A stretch of 64,000 nucleotides of DNA, from assembly GCA_963556495.2 (NCBI GenBank), contig OY747702.1, positions 8,232,280-8,296,279 of the forward strand, given 5' to 3'. Of the stretch, positions 21,561-32,904 are shown in pieces (the first letter of the stretch is position 1; every line of letters begins with the position of its first letter). A program made the position numbers and the translations under genes. Under the pieces are notes generated by a model, which did not search any database, had not been told where the DNA came from, and was given only the letters and a program-made list of their open reading frames with translations. This stretch comes from Valencia hispanica (taxonomy: Eukaryota; Chordata; Actinopteri; Cyprinodontiformes; Valenciidae).

Positions 21561-21642
21561 TGGCAGTGGTGGGATTTGAACCCACGCCTCCATAGAGACT
21601 GGAGCCTAAATCCAGCGCCTTAGACCACTCGGCCACACTACC
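21561..21642 (-). tRNA. tRNA-Leu(TAG), unit 20
   Basis: C66 form, fully paired acceptor stem. Confidence 0.96.
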
Positions 21643-21995
21643 AAAGAGATGGGTGTAAAAGAGCTCTGATTTCGTCAGATTTTCAAGAGAGACTGAACAA
21701 CAGTGCTGGGCTTTAACGGCTGCTCAAAGTATTCAGTCAAACACTGTAACATTTTAGGTTTATTTTGGGCCTGATCGGGACTCCGTCTGGTTCAGGTTAA
21801 AGGGTTTTGGAGCAACGATATCTAGGTAAGTCAGAGAGATTTCAAAGACATTCTTGTGATGAGGATTTTGAAATAGCAGTGGAAGAAGCGTTCCAAAGTT
21901 TTTCATTGCCCGCTTTCTTTTGCTTGTGATAAAAAGAAAGTGGATTTAATCCAACAAAACCTTTGGTCTTGTGAAGAAACTGTAACAGAGTTCTT

Positions 21996-22069
21996 TGTAG
22001 AATGTAGGCATCGATCCCGCTACCTCGCACATGCAAAGCGAGCGCTCTACCATTTGAGGTAAATCCCCC
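21996..22069 (-). tRNA. tRNA-Ala(TGC)-like, degenerate, unit 20
   Basis: As unit 15, plus C71 to A, which breaks the G2:C71 acceptor pair. Likely a pseudogene. Confidence 0.58.
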
Positions 22070-22371
22070 TCCACAAATCCATGAGAACTTAAAAAAAATT
22101 CTAAATACATGTGCGATCAAGAATTCGATTTGAAAATCTTGGCTTCGTCATGTACAAAAATAGTTTGACTTGTTTTTATTCAGAGAGGACTGATTTACTT
22201 GGCCTTGATTCTATGTAAAACTCACTGGAATCATAGTATAGTTTGAGAGCAAGTTAAGAGGAAGACTACCTGTTCCATGTATCTGGCAATTTGAACAGAC
22301 TGGATTTGAGAGCTCATGTCCAACAGGACCAAAAGGGACATGCCTTGAGCTAATCTCTAACCACAGACGTT

Positions 22372-22443
22372 TAGCAGAGGATGGTTTCGATCTATCGAAC
22401 TCTGGGTTATGGGCCCAGCACGCTTCCGCTGCGCCACTCTGCT
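22372..22443 (-). tRNA. Initiator tRNA-Met(CAT), unit 20, variant
   Basis: Variable-loop and A52·C62 changes as in unit 15. Confidence 0.88.
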
Positions 22444-22684
22444 TCTCTTGCTTGTAGACAGACATTGGAAAAGTTGTTGTTTTTTGATGATTTTGGCTAC
22501 AAAGCTAAACCAGAAAATGTGAGTGAATATACAGCAAATAGTAGGAAAGGATTATGTTGAGATGAGTGTGTAGTTGAAAAGATAATGCTGTGTCAAATGC
22601 GAGGAATGGGTATTGAAAGAGCAATGACATGCTTTGTCTGTCTTCAATGTCTCTTAAAAGAAGTGGACCCTATTAGGAGCACAA

Positions 22685-22766
22685 TGGCAGTTGTGGGATT
22701 TGAACCCACGCCTCCACAGAGACTGGAGCCTAAATCCAGCGCCTTAGACCACTCGGCCACACTACC
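22685..22766 (-). tRNA. tRNA-Leu(TAG), unit 21
   Basis: A66 form, CTGTGGAG variable arm. Confidence 0.93.
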
Positions 22767-23119
22767 AAAGAGATGGGTGTAAAAGAGCTCTGATTTCGTC
22801 AGATTTTCAAGAGAGACTGAACAACAGTGCTGGGCTTTAACGGCTGCTCAAAGTATTCAGTCAAACACTGTCACATTTTAGGTTTATTTTGGGCCTGATC
22901 GGGACTCCGTCTGGTTCAGGTTAAAGGGTTTTGGAGCAACGATATCTAGGTAAGTCAGAGAGATTTCAAAGACATTCTTGTGATGAGGATTTTGAAATAG
23001 CAGTGGAAGAAGCGTTCCAAAGTTTTTCATTGCCCGCTTTCTTTTGCTTGTGATAAAAAGAAAGTGGATTTAATCCAACAAAACCTTTGGTCTTGTGAAG
23101 AAACTGTAACAGAGTTCTT

Positions 23120-23193
23120 TGGAGAATGCAGGCATCGATCCCGCTACCTCTCACATGCAAAGTGAGCGCTCTACCATTTGAGGTAAATCCCCC
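23120..23193 (-). tRNA. tRNA-Ala(TGC)-like, better-paired form, unit 21
   Basis: As unit 16. Confidence 0.74.
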
Positions 23194-23495
23194 TCCACGA
23201 ATCCATGAGAACTTAAAAAAATTTCTAAATACATGTGCGATCAAGAATTCGATTTGGAAATCTTGGCTTCGTCATGTACAAAAATAGTTTGACTTGTTTA
23301 TATTCAGAGAGGAGTGCTTTACTTGGCCTTGATTCTATGTAAAACTCACTGGAATCATAGTATAGTTTGAGAGCAAGTTAAGAGGAAGACTACCTGTTCC
23401 ATGTATCTGGCAATTTGAACAGACTGGATTTGAGAGTTCATGTCCACCAGGACCAAAAGGGACATGCCTTGAGCTAATCTCTAACCACAGACGTT

Positions 23496-23567
23496 TAGCA
23501 GAGGATGGTTTCAATCCATCGACCTCTGGGTTATGGGCCCAGCACGCTTCCGCTGCGCCACTCTGCT
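23496..23567 (-). tRNA. Initiator tRNA-Met(CAT), unit 21, B-box variant
   Basis: C56 is T (T-loop ATTGAAA). C56 normally pairs with G19 and is the most conserved B-box base, so the copy is probably silent. Shared only with unit 26. Confidence 0.86.
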
Positions 23568-23811
23568 TCTCTTGTTTGTAGACAGACATTGGAAAAGTTG
23601 TTGTTTTTTTTTGATGATTTTGGCAACAAAGCTGAACCAGAAAATGTGAGTGAATATACAGCAAATAGTAGGAAAGGATTATGTTGAGATGAGTGTGTAG
23701 TTGAAAAGATAATGCTGTGTCAAATGCGAGGAATGGGTATTGAAAGAGCAATGACATGCTTTGTCTGTCTTCAATGTCTCTTAAAAGAAGTGGACCCTAT
23801 TAGGAGCACAA

Positions 23812-23893
23812 TGGCAGTTGTGGGATTTGAACCCACGCCTCCACAGAGACTGGAGCCTAAATCCAGCGCCTTAGACCACTCGGCCACACTACC
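23812..23893 (-). tRNA. tRNA-Leu(TAG), unit 22
   Basis: A66 form, CTGTGGAG variable arm. Confidence 0.93.
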
Positions 23894-24246
23894 AAAGAGA
23901 TGGGTGTAAAAGAGCTCTGATTTCGTCAGATTTTCAAGAGAGACTGAACAACAGTGCTGGGCTTTAACGGCTGCTCAAAGTATTCAGTCAAACACTGTCA
24001 CATTTTAGGTTTATTTTGGGCCTGATCGGGACTCCGTCTGGTTCAGGTTAAAGGGTTTTGGAGCAACGATATCTAGGTAAGTCAGAGAGATTTCAAAGAC
24101 ATTCTTGTGATGAGGATTTTGAAATAGCAGTGGAAGAAGCGTTCCAAAGTTTTTCATTGCCCGCTTTCTTTTGCTTGTGATAAAAAGAAAGTGGATTTAA
24201 TCCAACAAAACCTTTGGTCTTGTGAAGAAACTGTAACAGAGTTCTT

Positions 24247-24320
24247 TGGAGAATGCAGGCATCGATCCCGCTACCTCTCACATGCAAAGTGAGCGCTCTA
24301 CCATTTGAGGTAAATCCCCC
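24247..24320 (-). tRNA. tRNA-Ala(TGC)-like, better-paired form, unit 22
   Basis: As unit 16. Confidence 0.74.
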
Positions 24321-24622
24321 TCCACGAATCCATGAGAACTTAAAAAAATTTCTAAATACATGTGCGATCAAGAATTCGATTTGGAAATCTTGGCTTCGTC
24401 ATGTACAAAAATAGTTTGACTTGTTTATATTCAGAGAGGAGTGCTTTACTTGGCCTTGATTCTATGTAAAACTCACTGGAATCATAGTATAGTTTGAGAG
24501 CAAGTTAAGAGGAAGACTACCTGTTCCATGTATCTGGCAATTTGAACAGACTGGATTTGAGAGTTCATGTCCACCAGGACCAAAAGGGACATGCCTTGAG
24601 CTAATCTCTAACCACAGACGTT

Positions 24623-24694
24623 TAGCAGAGGATGGTTTCGATCCATCGACCTCTGGGTTATGGGCCCAGCACGCTTCCGCTGCGCCACTCTGCT
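24623..24694 (-). tRNA. Initiator tRNA-Met(CAT), unit 22
   Basis: Consensus sequence. Confidence 0.97.
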
Positions 24695-24938
24695 TCTCTT
24701 GTTTGTAGACAGACATTGGAAAAGTTGTTGTTTTTTTTTGATGATTTTGGCAACAAAGCTGAACCAGAAAATGTGAGTGAATATACAGCAAATAGTAGGA
24801 AAGGATTATGTTGAGATGAGTGTGTAGTTGAAAAGATAATGCTGTGTCAAATGCGAGGAATGGGTATTGAAAGAGCAATGACATGCTTTGTCTGTCTTCA
24901 ATGTCTCTTAAAAGAAGTGGACCCTATTAGGAGCACAA

Positions 24939-25020
24939 TGGCAGTTGTGGGATTTGAACCCACGCCTCCACAGAGACTGGAGCCTAAATCCAGCGCCTTA
25001 GACCACTCGGCCACACTACC
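24939..25020 (-). tRNA. tRNA-Leu(TAG), unit 23
   Basis: A66 form, CTGTGGAG variable arm. Confidence 0.93.
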
Positions 25021-25373
25021 AAAGAGATGGGTGTAAAAGAGCTCTGATTTCGTCAGATTTTCAAGAGAGACTGAACAACAGTGCTGGGCTTTAACGGCTG
25101 CTCAAAGTATTCAGTCAAACACTGTCACATTTTAGGTTTATTTTGGGCCTGATCGGGACTCCGTCTGGTTCAGGTTAAAGGGTTTTGGAGCAACGATATC
25201 TAGGTAAGTCAGAGAGATTTCAAAGACATTCTTGTGATGAGGATTTTGAAATAGCAGTGGAAGAAGCGTTCCAAAGTTTTTCATTGCCCGCTTTCTTTTG
25301 CTTGTGATAAAAAGAAAGTGGATTTAATCCAACAAAACCTTTGGTCTTGTGAAGAAACTGTAACAGAGTTCTT

Positions 25374-25447
25374 TGGAGAATGTAGGCATCGATCCCGCTA
25401 CCTCTCACATGCAAAGCGAGCGCTCTACCATTTGAGGTAAATCCCCC
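25374..25447 (-). tRNA. tRNA-Ala(TGC)-like, degenerate, unit 23
   Basis: Standard TGC form. Confidence 0.7.
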
Positions 25448-25749
25448 TCCACAAATCCCTGAGAACTTAAAAAAATTTCTATATACATGTGCGATCAAGA
25501 ATTCGATTTGAAAATCTTGGCTTTGTCATGTACAAAAATAGTTTGACTTGTTTTTATTCAGAGAGGACTGCTTTACTTGGCCTTGATTCTATGTAAAACT
25601 CACTGGAATCATAGTATAGTTTGAGAGCAAGTTAAGAGGAAGACTACCTGTTCCATGTATCTGGCAATTTGAACAGACTGGATTTGAGAGCTCATGTCCA
25701 ACAGGACCAAAAGGGACATGCCTTGAGCTAATCTCTAACCACAGACGTT

Positions 25750-25821
25750 TAGCAGAGGATGGTTTCGATCCATCGACCTCTGGGTTATGGGCCCAGCACG
25801 CTTCCGCTGCGCCACTCTGCT
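25750..25821 (-). tRNA. Initiator tRNA-Met(CAT), unit 23
   Basis: Consensus sequence. Confidence 0.97.
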
Positions 25822-26062
25822 TCTCTTGCTTGTAGACAGACATTGGAAAAGTTGTTGTTTTTTGATGATTTTGGCTACAAAGCTAAACCAGAAAATGTGA
25901 GTGAATATACAGCAAATAGTAGGAAAGGATTATGTTGAGATGAGTGTGTAGTTGAAAAGATAATGCTGTGTCAAATGCGAGGAATGGGTATTGAAAGAGC
26001 AATGACATGCTTTGTCTGTCTTCAATGTCTCTTAAAAGAAGTGGACCCTATTAGGAGCACAA

Positions 26063-26144
26063 TGGCAGTGGTGGGATTTGAACCCACGCCTCCATAGAGA
26101 CTGGAGCCTAAATCCAGCGCCTTAGACCACTCGGCCACACTACC
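26063..26144 (-). tRNA. tRNA-Leu(TAG), unit 24
   Basis: C66 form, fully paired acceptor stem. Confidence 0.96.
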
Positions 26145-26497
26145 AAAGAGATGGGTGTAAAAGAGCTCTGATTTCGTCAGATTTTCAAGAGAGACTGAAC
26201 AACAGTGCTGGGCTTTAACGGCTGCTCAAAGTATTCAGTCAAACACTGTCACATTTTAGGTTTATTTTGGGCCTGATCGGGACTCCGTCTGGTTCAGGTT
26301 AAAGGGTTTTGGAGCAACGATATCTAGGTAAGTCAGAGAGATTTCAAAGACATTCTTGTGATGAGGATTTTGAAATAGCAGTGGAAGAAGCGTTCCAAAG
26401 TTTTTCATTGCCCGCTTTCTTTTGCTTGTGATAAAAAGAAAGTGGATTTAATCCAACAAAACCTTTGGTCTTGTGAAGAAACTATAACAGAGTTCTT

Positions 26498-26571
26498 TGG
26501 AGAATGTAGGCATCGATCCCGCTACCTCTCACATCCAAAGCGAGCGCTCTACCATTTGAGGTAAATCCCCC
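26498..26571 (-). tRNA. tRNA-Ala-like with Pro anticodon TGG, unit 24
   Basis: TGG form; anticodon at 26535-26537. Last of the six. Confidence 0.68.
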
Positions 26572-26873
26572 TCCACATATCCATGAGAACTTAAAAAAAT
26601 TTCTAAATACATGTGCGATCAAGAATTCGATTTGAAAATCTTGGCTTCGTCATGTACAAAAATAGTTTGACTTGTTTTTATTCAGAGAGGACTGCTTTAC
26701 TTGGCCTTGATTCTATGTAAAACTCACTGGAATCATAGTATAGTTTGAGAGCAAGTTAAGAGGAAGACTACCTGTTCCATGTATCTGGCAATTTGAACAG
26801 AATGGATTTGAGAGCTCATGTCCAACAGGACCAAAAGGGACATGCCTTGAGCTAATCTCTAACCACAGACGTT

Positions 26874-26945
26874 TAGCAGAGGATGGCTTCGATCCATCGA
26901 CCTCTGGGTTATGGGCCCAGCACGCTTCCGCTGCGCCACTCTGCT
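26874..26945 (-). tRNA. Initiator tRNA-Met(CAT), unit 24
   Basis: A60 is G; otherwise consensus. Confidence 0.94.
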
Positions 26946-27189
26946 TCTCTTGTATGTAGACAGACATTGGAAAAGTTGTTTTTTTTTTTTGATGATTTTG
27001 GCTACAAAGCTAAACCAGAAAATGTGAGTGAATATACAGCAAATAGTAGGAAAGGATTATGTTGAGATGAGTGTGTAGTTGAAAAGATAATGCTGTGTCA
27101 AATGCGAGGAATGGGTATTGAAAGAGCAATGACATGCTTTGTCTGTCTTCAATGTCTCTTAAAAGAAGTGGACCCTATTAGGAGCACAA

Positions 27190-27271
27190 TGGCAGTGGTG
27201 GGATTTGAACCCACGCCTCCATAGAGACTGGAGCCTAAATCCAGCGCCTTAGACCACTCGGCCACACTACC
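27190..27271 (-). tRNA. tRNA-Leu(TAG), unit 25
   Basis: C66 form, fully paired acceptor stem. Confidence 0.96.
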
Positions 27272-27624
27272 AAAGAGATGGGTGTAAAAGAGCTCTGATT
27301 TCGTCAGATTTTCAAGAGAGACTGAACAACAGTGCTGGGCTTTAACGGCTGCTCAAAGTATTCAGTCAAACACTGTAACATTTTAGGTTTATTTTGGGCC
27401 TGATCGGGACTCCGTCTGGTTCAGGTTAAAGGGTTTTGGAGCAACGATATCTAGGTAAGTCAGAGAGATTTCAAAGACATTCTTGTGATGAGGATTTTGA
27501 AATAGCAGTGGAAGAAGCGTTCCAAAGTTTTTCATTGCCCGCTTTCTTTTGCTTGTGATAAAAAGAAAGTGGATTTAATCCAACAAAACCTTTGGTCTTG
27601 TGAAGAAACTGTAACAGAGTTCTT

Positions 27625-27698
27625 TGTAGAATGTAGGCATCGATCCCGCTACCTCGCACATGCAAAGCGAGCGCTCTACCATTTGAGGTAAATCCCCC
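27625..27698 (-). tRNA. tRNA-Ala(TGC)-like, degenerate, unit 25
   Basis: Same as unit 20, including the broken G2:C71 pair. Confidence 0.58.
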
Positions 27699-28000
27699 TC
27701 CACAAATCCATGAGAACTTAAAAAAAATTCTAAATACATGTGCGATCAAGAATTCGATTTGAAAATCTTGGCTTCGTCATGTACAAAAATAGTTTGACTT
27801 GTTTTTATTCAGAGAGGACTGATTTACTTGGCCTTGATTCTATGTAAAACTCACTGGAATCATAGTATAGTTTGAGAGCAAGTTAAGAGGAAGACTACCT
27901 GTTCCATGTATCTGGCAATTTGAACAGACTGGATTTGAGAGCTCATGTCCAACAGGACCAAAAGGGACATGCCTTGAGCTAATCTCTAACCACAGACGTT

Positions 28001-28072
28001 TAGCAGAGGATGGTTTCGATCTATCGAACTCTGGGTTATGGGCCCAGCACGCTTCCGCTGCGCCACTCTGCT
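28001..28072 (-). tRNA. Initiator tRNA-Met(CAT), unit 25, variant
   Basis: Variable-loop and A52·C62 changes as in unit 15. Confidence 0.88.
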
Positions 28073-28313
28073 TCTCTTGCTTGTAGACAGACATTGGAAA
28101 AGTTGTTGTTTTTTGATGATTTTGGCTACAAAGCTAAACCAGAAAATGTGAGTGAATATACAGCAAATAGTAGGAAAGGATTATGTTGAGATGAGTGTGT
28201 AGTTGAAAAGATAATGCTGTGTCAAATGCGAGGAATGGGTATTGAAAGAGCAATGACATGCTTTGTCTGTCTTCAATGTCTCTTAAAAGAAGTGGACCCT
28301 ATTAGGAGCACAA

Positions 28314-28395
28314 TGGCAGTTGTGGGATTTGAACCCACGCCTCCACAGAGACTGGAGCCTAAATCCAGCGCCTTAGACCACTCGGCCACACTACC
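28314..28395 (-). tRNA. tRNA-Leu(TAG), unit 26
   Basis: A66 form, CTGTGGAG variable arm. Confidence 0.93.
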
Positions 28396-28748
28396 AAAGA
28401 GATGGGTGTAAAAGAGCTCTGATTTCGTCAGATTTTCAAGAGAGACTGAACAACAGTGCTGGGCTTTAACGGCTGCTCAAAGTATTCAGTCAAACACTGT
28501 CACATTTTAGGTTTATTTTGGGCCTGATCGGGACTCCGTCTGGTTCAGGTTAAAGGGTTTTGGAGCAACGATATCTAGGTAAGTCAGAGAGATTTCAAAG
28601 ACATTCTTGTGATGAGGATTTTGAAATAGCAGTGGAAGAAGCGTTCCAAAGTTTTTCATTGCCCGCTTTCTTTTGCTTGTGATAAAAAGAAAGTGGATTT
28701 AATCCAACAAAACCTTTGGTCTTGTGAAGAAACTGTAACAGAGTTCTT

Positions 28749-28822
28749 TGGAGAATGCAGGCATCGATCCCGCTACCTCTCACATGCAAAGTGAGCGCTC
28801 TACCATTTGAGGTAAATCCCCC
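28749..28822 (-). tRNA. tRNA-Ala(TGC)-like, better-paired form, unit 26
   Basis: As unit 16. Confidence 0.74.
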
Positions 28823-29124
28823 TCCACGAATCCATGAGAACTTAAAAAAATTTCTAAATACATGTGCGATCAAGAATTCGATTTGGAAATCTTGGCTTCG
28901 TCATGTACAAAAATAGTTTGACTTGTTTATATTCAGAGAGGAGTGCTTTACTTGGCCTTGATTCTATGTAAAACTCACTGGAATCATAGTATAGTTTGAG
29001 AGCAAGTTAAGAGGAAGACTACCTGTTCCATGTATCTGGCAATTTGAACAGACTGGATTTGAGAGTTCATGTCCACCAGGACCAAAAGGGACATGCCTTG
29101 AGCTAATCTCTAACCACAGACGTT

Positions 29125-29196
29125 TAGCAGAGGATGGTTTCAATCCATCGACCTCTGGGTTATGGGCCCAGCACGCTTCCGCTGCGCCACTCTGCT
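29125..29196 (-). tRNA. Initiator tRNA-Met(CAT), unit 26, B-box variant
   Basis: C56 is T, as in unit 21. Confidence 0.86.
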
Positions 29197-29440
29197 TCTC
29201 TTGTTTGTAGACAGACATTGGAAAAGTTGTTGTTTTTTTTTGATGATTTTGGCAACAAAGCTGAACCAGAAAATGTGAGTGAATATACAGCAAATAGTAG
29301 GAAAGGATTATGTTGAGATGAGTGTGTAGTTGAAAAGATAATGCTGTGTCAAATGCGAGGAATGGGTATTGAAAGAGCAATGACATGCTTTGTCTGTCTT
29401 CAATGTCTCTTAAAAGAAGTGGACCCTATTAGGAGCACAA

Positions 29441-29522
29441 TGGCAGTTGTAGGATTTGAACCCACGCCTCCACAGAGACTGGAGCCTAAATCCAGCGCCT
29501 TAGACCACTCGGCCACACTACC
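29441..29522 (-). tRNA. tRNA-Leu(TAG), unit 27
   Basis: A66 form; C63 is T, leaving a G·T wobble in the T-stem. Confidence 0.91.
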
Positions 29523-29875
29523 AAAGAGATAGGTGTAAAAGAGCTCTGATTTCGTCAGATTTTCAAGAGAGACTGAACAACAGTGCTGGGCTTTAACGGC
29601 TGCTCAAAGTATTCAGTCAAACACTGTCACATTTTAGGTTTATTTTGGGCCTGATCGGGACTCCGTCTGGTTCAGGTTAAAGGGTTTTGGAGCAACGATA
29701 TCTAGGTAAGTCAGAGAGATTTCAAAGACATTCTTGTGATGAGGATTTTGAAATAGCAGTGGAAGAAGCGTTCCAAAGTTTTTCATTGCCCGCTTTCTTT
29801 TGCTTGTGATAAAAAGAAAGTGGATTTAATCCAACAAAACCTTTGGTCTTGTGAAGAAACTGTAACAGAGTTCTT

Positions 29876-29949
29876 TGGAGAATGCAGGCATCGATCCCGC
29901 TACCTCTCACATGGAAAGTGAGCGCTCTACCATTTGAGGTAAATCCCCC
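29876..29949 (-). tRNA. tRNA-Ala-like with Gly anticodon TCC, unit 27
   Basis: The loop is TTTCCAT, so the anticodon (29913-29915) is TCC, which reads glycine codons. It sits in the better-paired Ala-like body of unit 16, with G3:U70 kept. One other copy, unit 29. Confidence 0.7.
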
Positions 29950-30251
29950 TCCACAAATCCATGAGAACTTAAAAAAATTTCTAAATACATGTGCGATCAA
30001 GAATTCGATTTGGAAATCTTGGCTTCGTCATGTACAAAAATAGTTTGACTTGTTTATATTCAGAGAGGACTGCTTTACTTGGCCTTGATTCTATGTAAAA
30101 CTCACTGGAATCATAGTATAGTTTGAGAGCAAGTTAAGAGGAAGACTACCTGTTCCATATATCTGGCAATTTGAACAGACTGGATTTGAGAGCTCATGTC
30201 CAACAGGACCAAAAGGGACATGCCTTGAGCTAATCTCTAACCACAGACGTT

Positions 30252-30323
30252 TAGCAGAGGATGGTTTCGATCCATCGACCTCTGGGTTATGGGCCCAGCA
30301 CGCTTCCGCTGCGCCACTCTGCT
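30252..30323 (-). tRNA. Initiator tRNA-Met(CAT), unit 27
   Basis: Consensus sequence. Confidence 0.97.
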
Positions 30324-30567
30324 TCTCTTGTACGTAGACAGACATTGGAAAAGTTGTTTTTTTTTTTTGATGATTTTGGCTACAAAGCTAAACCAGAAAA
30401 TGTGAGTGAATATACAGCAAATAGTAGGAAAGGATTATGTTGAGATGAGTGTGTAGTTGAAAAGATAATGCTGTGTCAAATGCGAGGAATGGGTATTGAA
30501 AGAGCAATGACATGCTTTGTCTGTCTTCAATGTCTTTTAAAAGAAGTGGACCCTATTAGGAACACAA

Positions 30568-30649
30568 TGGCAGTGGTGGGATTTGAACCCACGCCTCCAT
30601 AGAGACTGGAGCCTAAATCCAGCGCCTTAGACCACTCGGCCACACTACC
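30568..30649 (-). tRNA. tRNA-Leu(TAG), unit 28
   Basis: C66 form. Its 5' flank has TATA in place of TACA on the minus strand (near 30660), shared with unit 30. Confidence 0.96.
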
Positions 30650-31002
30650 AAAGAGATGGGTATAAAAGAGCTCTGATTTCGTCAGATTTTCAAGAGAGAC
30701 TGAACAACAGTGCTGGGCTTTAACGGCTGCTCAAAGTATTCAGTCAAACACTGTCACATTTTAGGTTTATTTTGGGCCTGATCGGGACTCCGTCTGGTTC
30801 AGGTTAAAGGGTTTTGGAGCAACGATATCTAGGTAAGTCAGAGAGATTTCAAAGACATTCTTGTGATGAGGATTTTGAAATAGCAGTGGAAGAAGCGTTC
30901 CAAAGTTTTTCATTGCCCGCTTTCTTTTGCTTGTGATAAAAAGAAAGTGGATTTAATCCAACAAAACCTTTGGTCTTGTGAAGAAACTTTAACAGAGTTC
31001 TT

Positions 31003-31076
31003 TGGAGAAAGTAGGCATCGATCCCGCTACCTCTCACATGCAAAGCGAGCGCTCTACCATTTGAGGTAAATCCCCC
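31003..31076 (-). tRNA. tRNA-Ala(TGC)-like, degenerate, unit 28
   Basis: T66 form. Confidence 0.65.
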
Positions 31077-31378
31077 TCCACAAATCCCTGAGAACTTAAA
31101 AAAATTTCTATATACATGTGCGATCAAGAATTCGATTTGAAAATCTTGGCTTTGTCATGTACAAAAATAGTTTGACTTGTTTTTATTCAGAGAGGACTGC
31201 TTTACTTGGCCTTGATTCTATGTAAAACTCACTGGAATCATAGTATAGTTTGAGAGCAAGTTAAGAGGAAGACTACCTGTTCCATGTATCTGGCAATTTG
31301 AACAGACTGGATTTGAGAGCTCATGTCCAACAGGACCAAAACGGACATGCCTTGAGCTAATCTCTAACCACAGACGTT

Positions 31379-31450
31379 TAGCAGAGGATGGTTTCGATCC
31401 ATCGACCTCTGGGTTATGGGCCCAGCACGCTTCCGCTGCGCCACTCTGCT
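31379..31450 (-). tRNA. Initiator tRNA-Met(CAT), unit 28
   Basis: Consensus sequence. Confidence 0.97.
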
Positions 31451-31694
31451 TCTCTTGTTTGTAGACAGACATTGGAAAAGTTGTTGTTTTTTTTTGATGA
31501 TTTTGGCAACAAAGCTGAACCAGAAAATGTGAGTGAATATACAGCAAATAGTAGGAAAGGATTATGTTGAGATGAGTGTGTAGTTGAAAAGATAATGCTG
31601 TGTCAAATGCGAGGAATGGGTATTGAAAGAGCAATGACATGCTTTGTCTGTCTTCAATGTCTCTTAAAAGAAGTGGACCCTATTAGGAGCACAA

Positions 31695-31776
31695 TGGCAG
31701 TTGTAGGATTTGAAACCACGCCTCCACAGAGACTGGAGCCTAAATCCAGCGCCTTAGACCACTCGGCCACACTACC
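31695..31776 (-). tRNA. tRNA-Leu(TAG), unit 29, damaged T-arm
   Basis: G53 is T and C63 is T, so the invariant G53:C61 pair is lost and the B box reads GTTTCAAATCC. A66 mismatch too. Probably a pseudogene. Confidence 0.83.
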
Positions 31777-32129
31777 AAAGAGATAGGTGTAAAAGAGCTC
31801 TGATTTCGTCAGATTTTCAAGAGAGACTGAACAACAGTGCTGGGCTTTAACGGCTGCTCAAAGTATTCAGTCAAACACTGTCACATTTTAGGTTTATTTT
31901 CGGCCTGATCGGGACTCCGTCTGGTTCAGGTTAAAGGGTTTTGGAGCAACGATATCTAGGTAAGTCAGAGAGATTTCAAAGACATTCTTGTGATGAGGAT
32001 TTTGAAATAGCAGTGGAAGAAGCGTTCCAAAGTTTTTCATTGCCCGCTTTCTTTTGCTTGTGATAAAAAGAAAGTGGATTTAATCCAACAAAACCTTTGG
32101 TCTTGTGAAGAAACTGTAACAGAGTTCTT

Positions 32130-32203
32130 TGGAGAATGCAGGCATCGATCCCGCTACCTCTCACATGGAAAGTGAGCGCTCTACCATTTGAGGTAAATCC
32201 CCC
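32130..32203 (-). tRNA. tRNA-Ala-like with Gly anticodon TCC, unit 29
   Basis: TCC form as in unit 27; anticodon at 32167-32169. Confidence 0.7.
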
Positions 32204-32506
32204 TCCACGAATCCATGAGAACTTAAAAAAATTTCTAAATACATGTGCGATCAAGAATTCGATTTGGAAAATCTTGGCTTCGTCATGTACAAAAATAGTT
32301 TGACTTGTTTATATTCAGAGAGGACTGCTTTACTTGGCCTTGATTCTATGTAAAACTCACTGGAATCATAGTATAGTTTGAGAGCAAGTTAAGAGGAAGA
32401 CTACCTGTTCCATGTATCTGGCAATTTGAACAGACTGGATTTGAGAGCTCATGTCCAACAGGACCAAAAGGGACATGCCTTGAGCTAATCTCTAACCACA
32501 GACGTT

Positions 32507-32578
32507 TAGCAGAGGATGGTTTCGATCCATCGACCTCTGGGTTATGGGCCCAGCACGCTTCCGCTGCGCCACTCTGCT
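32507..32578 (-). tRNA. Initiator tRNA-Met(CAT), unit 29
   Basis: Consensus sequence. The Ala-iMet spacer is 1 bp longer here than usual. Confidence 0.97.
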
Positions 32579-32822
32579 TCTCTTGTATGTAGACAGACAT
32601 TGGAAAAGTTGTTTTTTTTTTTTGATGATTTTGGCTACAAAGCTAAACCAGAAAATGTGAGTGAATATACAGCAAATAGTAGGAAAGGATTATGTTGAGA
32701 TGAGTGTGTAGTTGAAAAGATAATGCTGTGTCAAATGCGAGGAATGGGTATTGAAAGAGCAATGACATGCTTTGTCTGTCTTCAATGTCTTTTAAAAGAA
32801 GTGGACCCTATTAGGAACACAA

Positions 32823-32904
32823 TGGCAGTGGTGGGATTTGAACCCACGCCTCCATAGAGACTGGAGCCTAAATCCAGCGCCTTAGACCACTCGGCCACAC
32901 TACC
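32823..32904 (-). tRNA. tRNA-Leu(TAG), unit 30
   Basis: C66 form, fully paired; TATA-type 5' flank as in unit 28. Confidence 0.96.

Larger units (their letters stand above)
14804..29196. repeat. Five-unit higher-order repeat (about 5630 bp), units 14-26
   Basis: Units 14-15, 19-20 and 24-25 match, as do units 21 and 26. Offsets are 5630 then 5629 bp (iMet 15615, 21245, 26874). Shared markers: TGG Ala with A60G iMet, the GTGCG Ala stem with A52·C62 iMet, C56T iMet. Confidence 0.8.
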
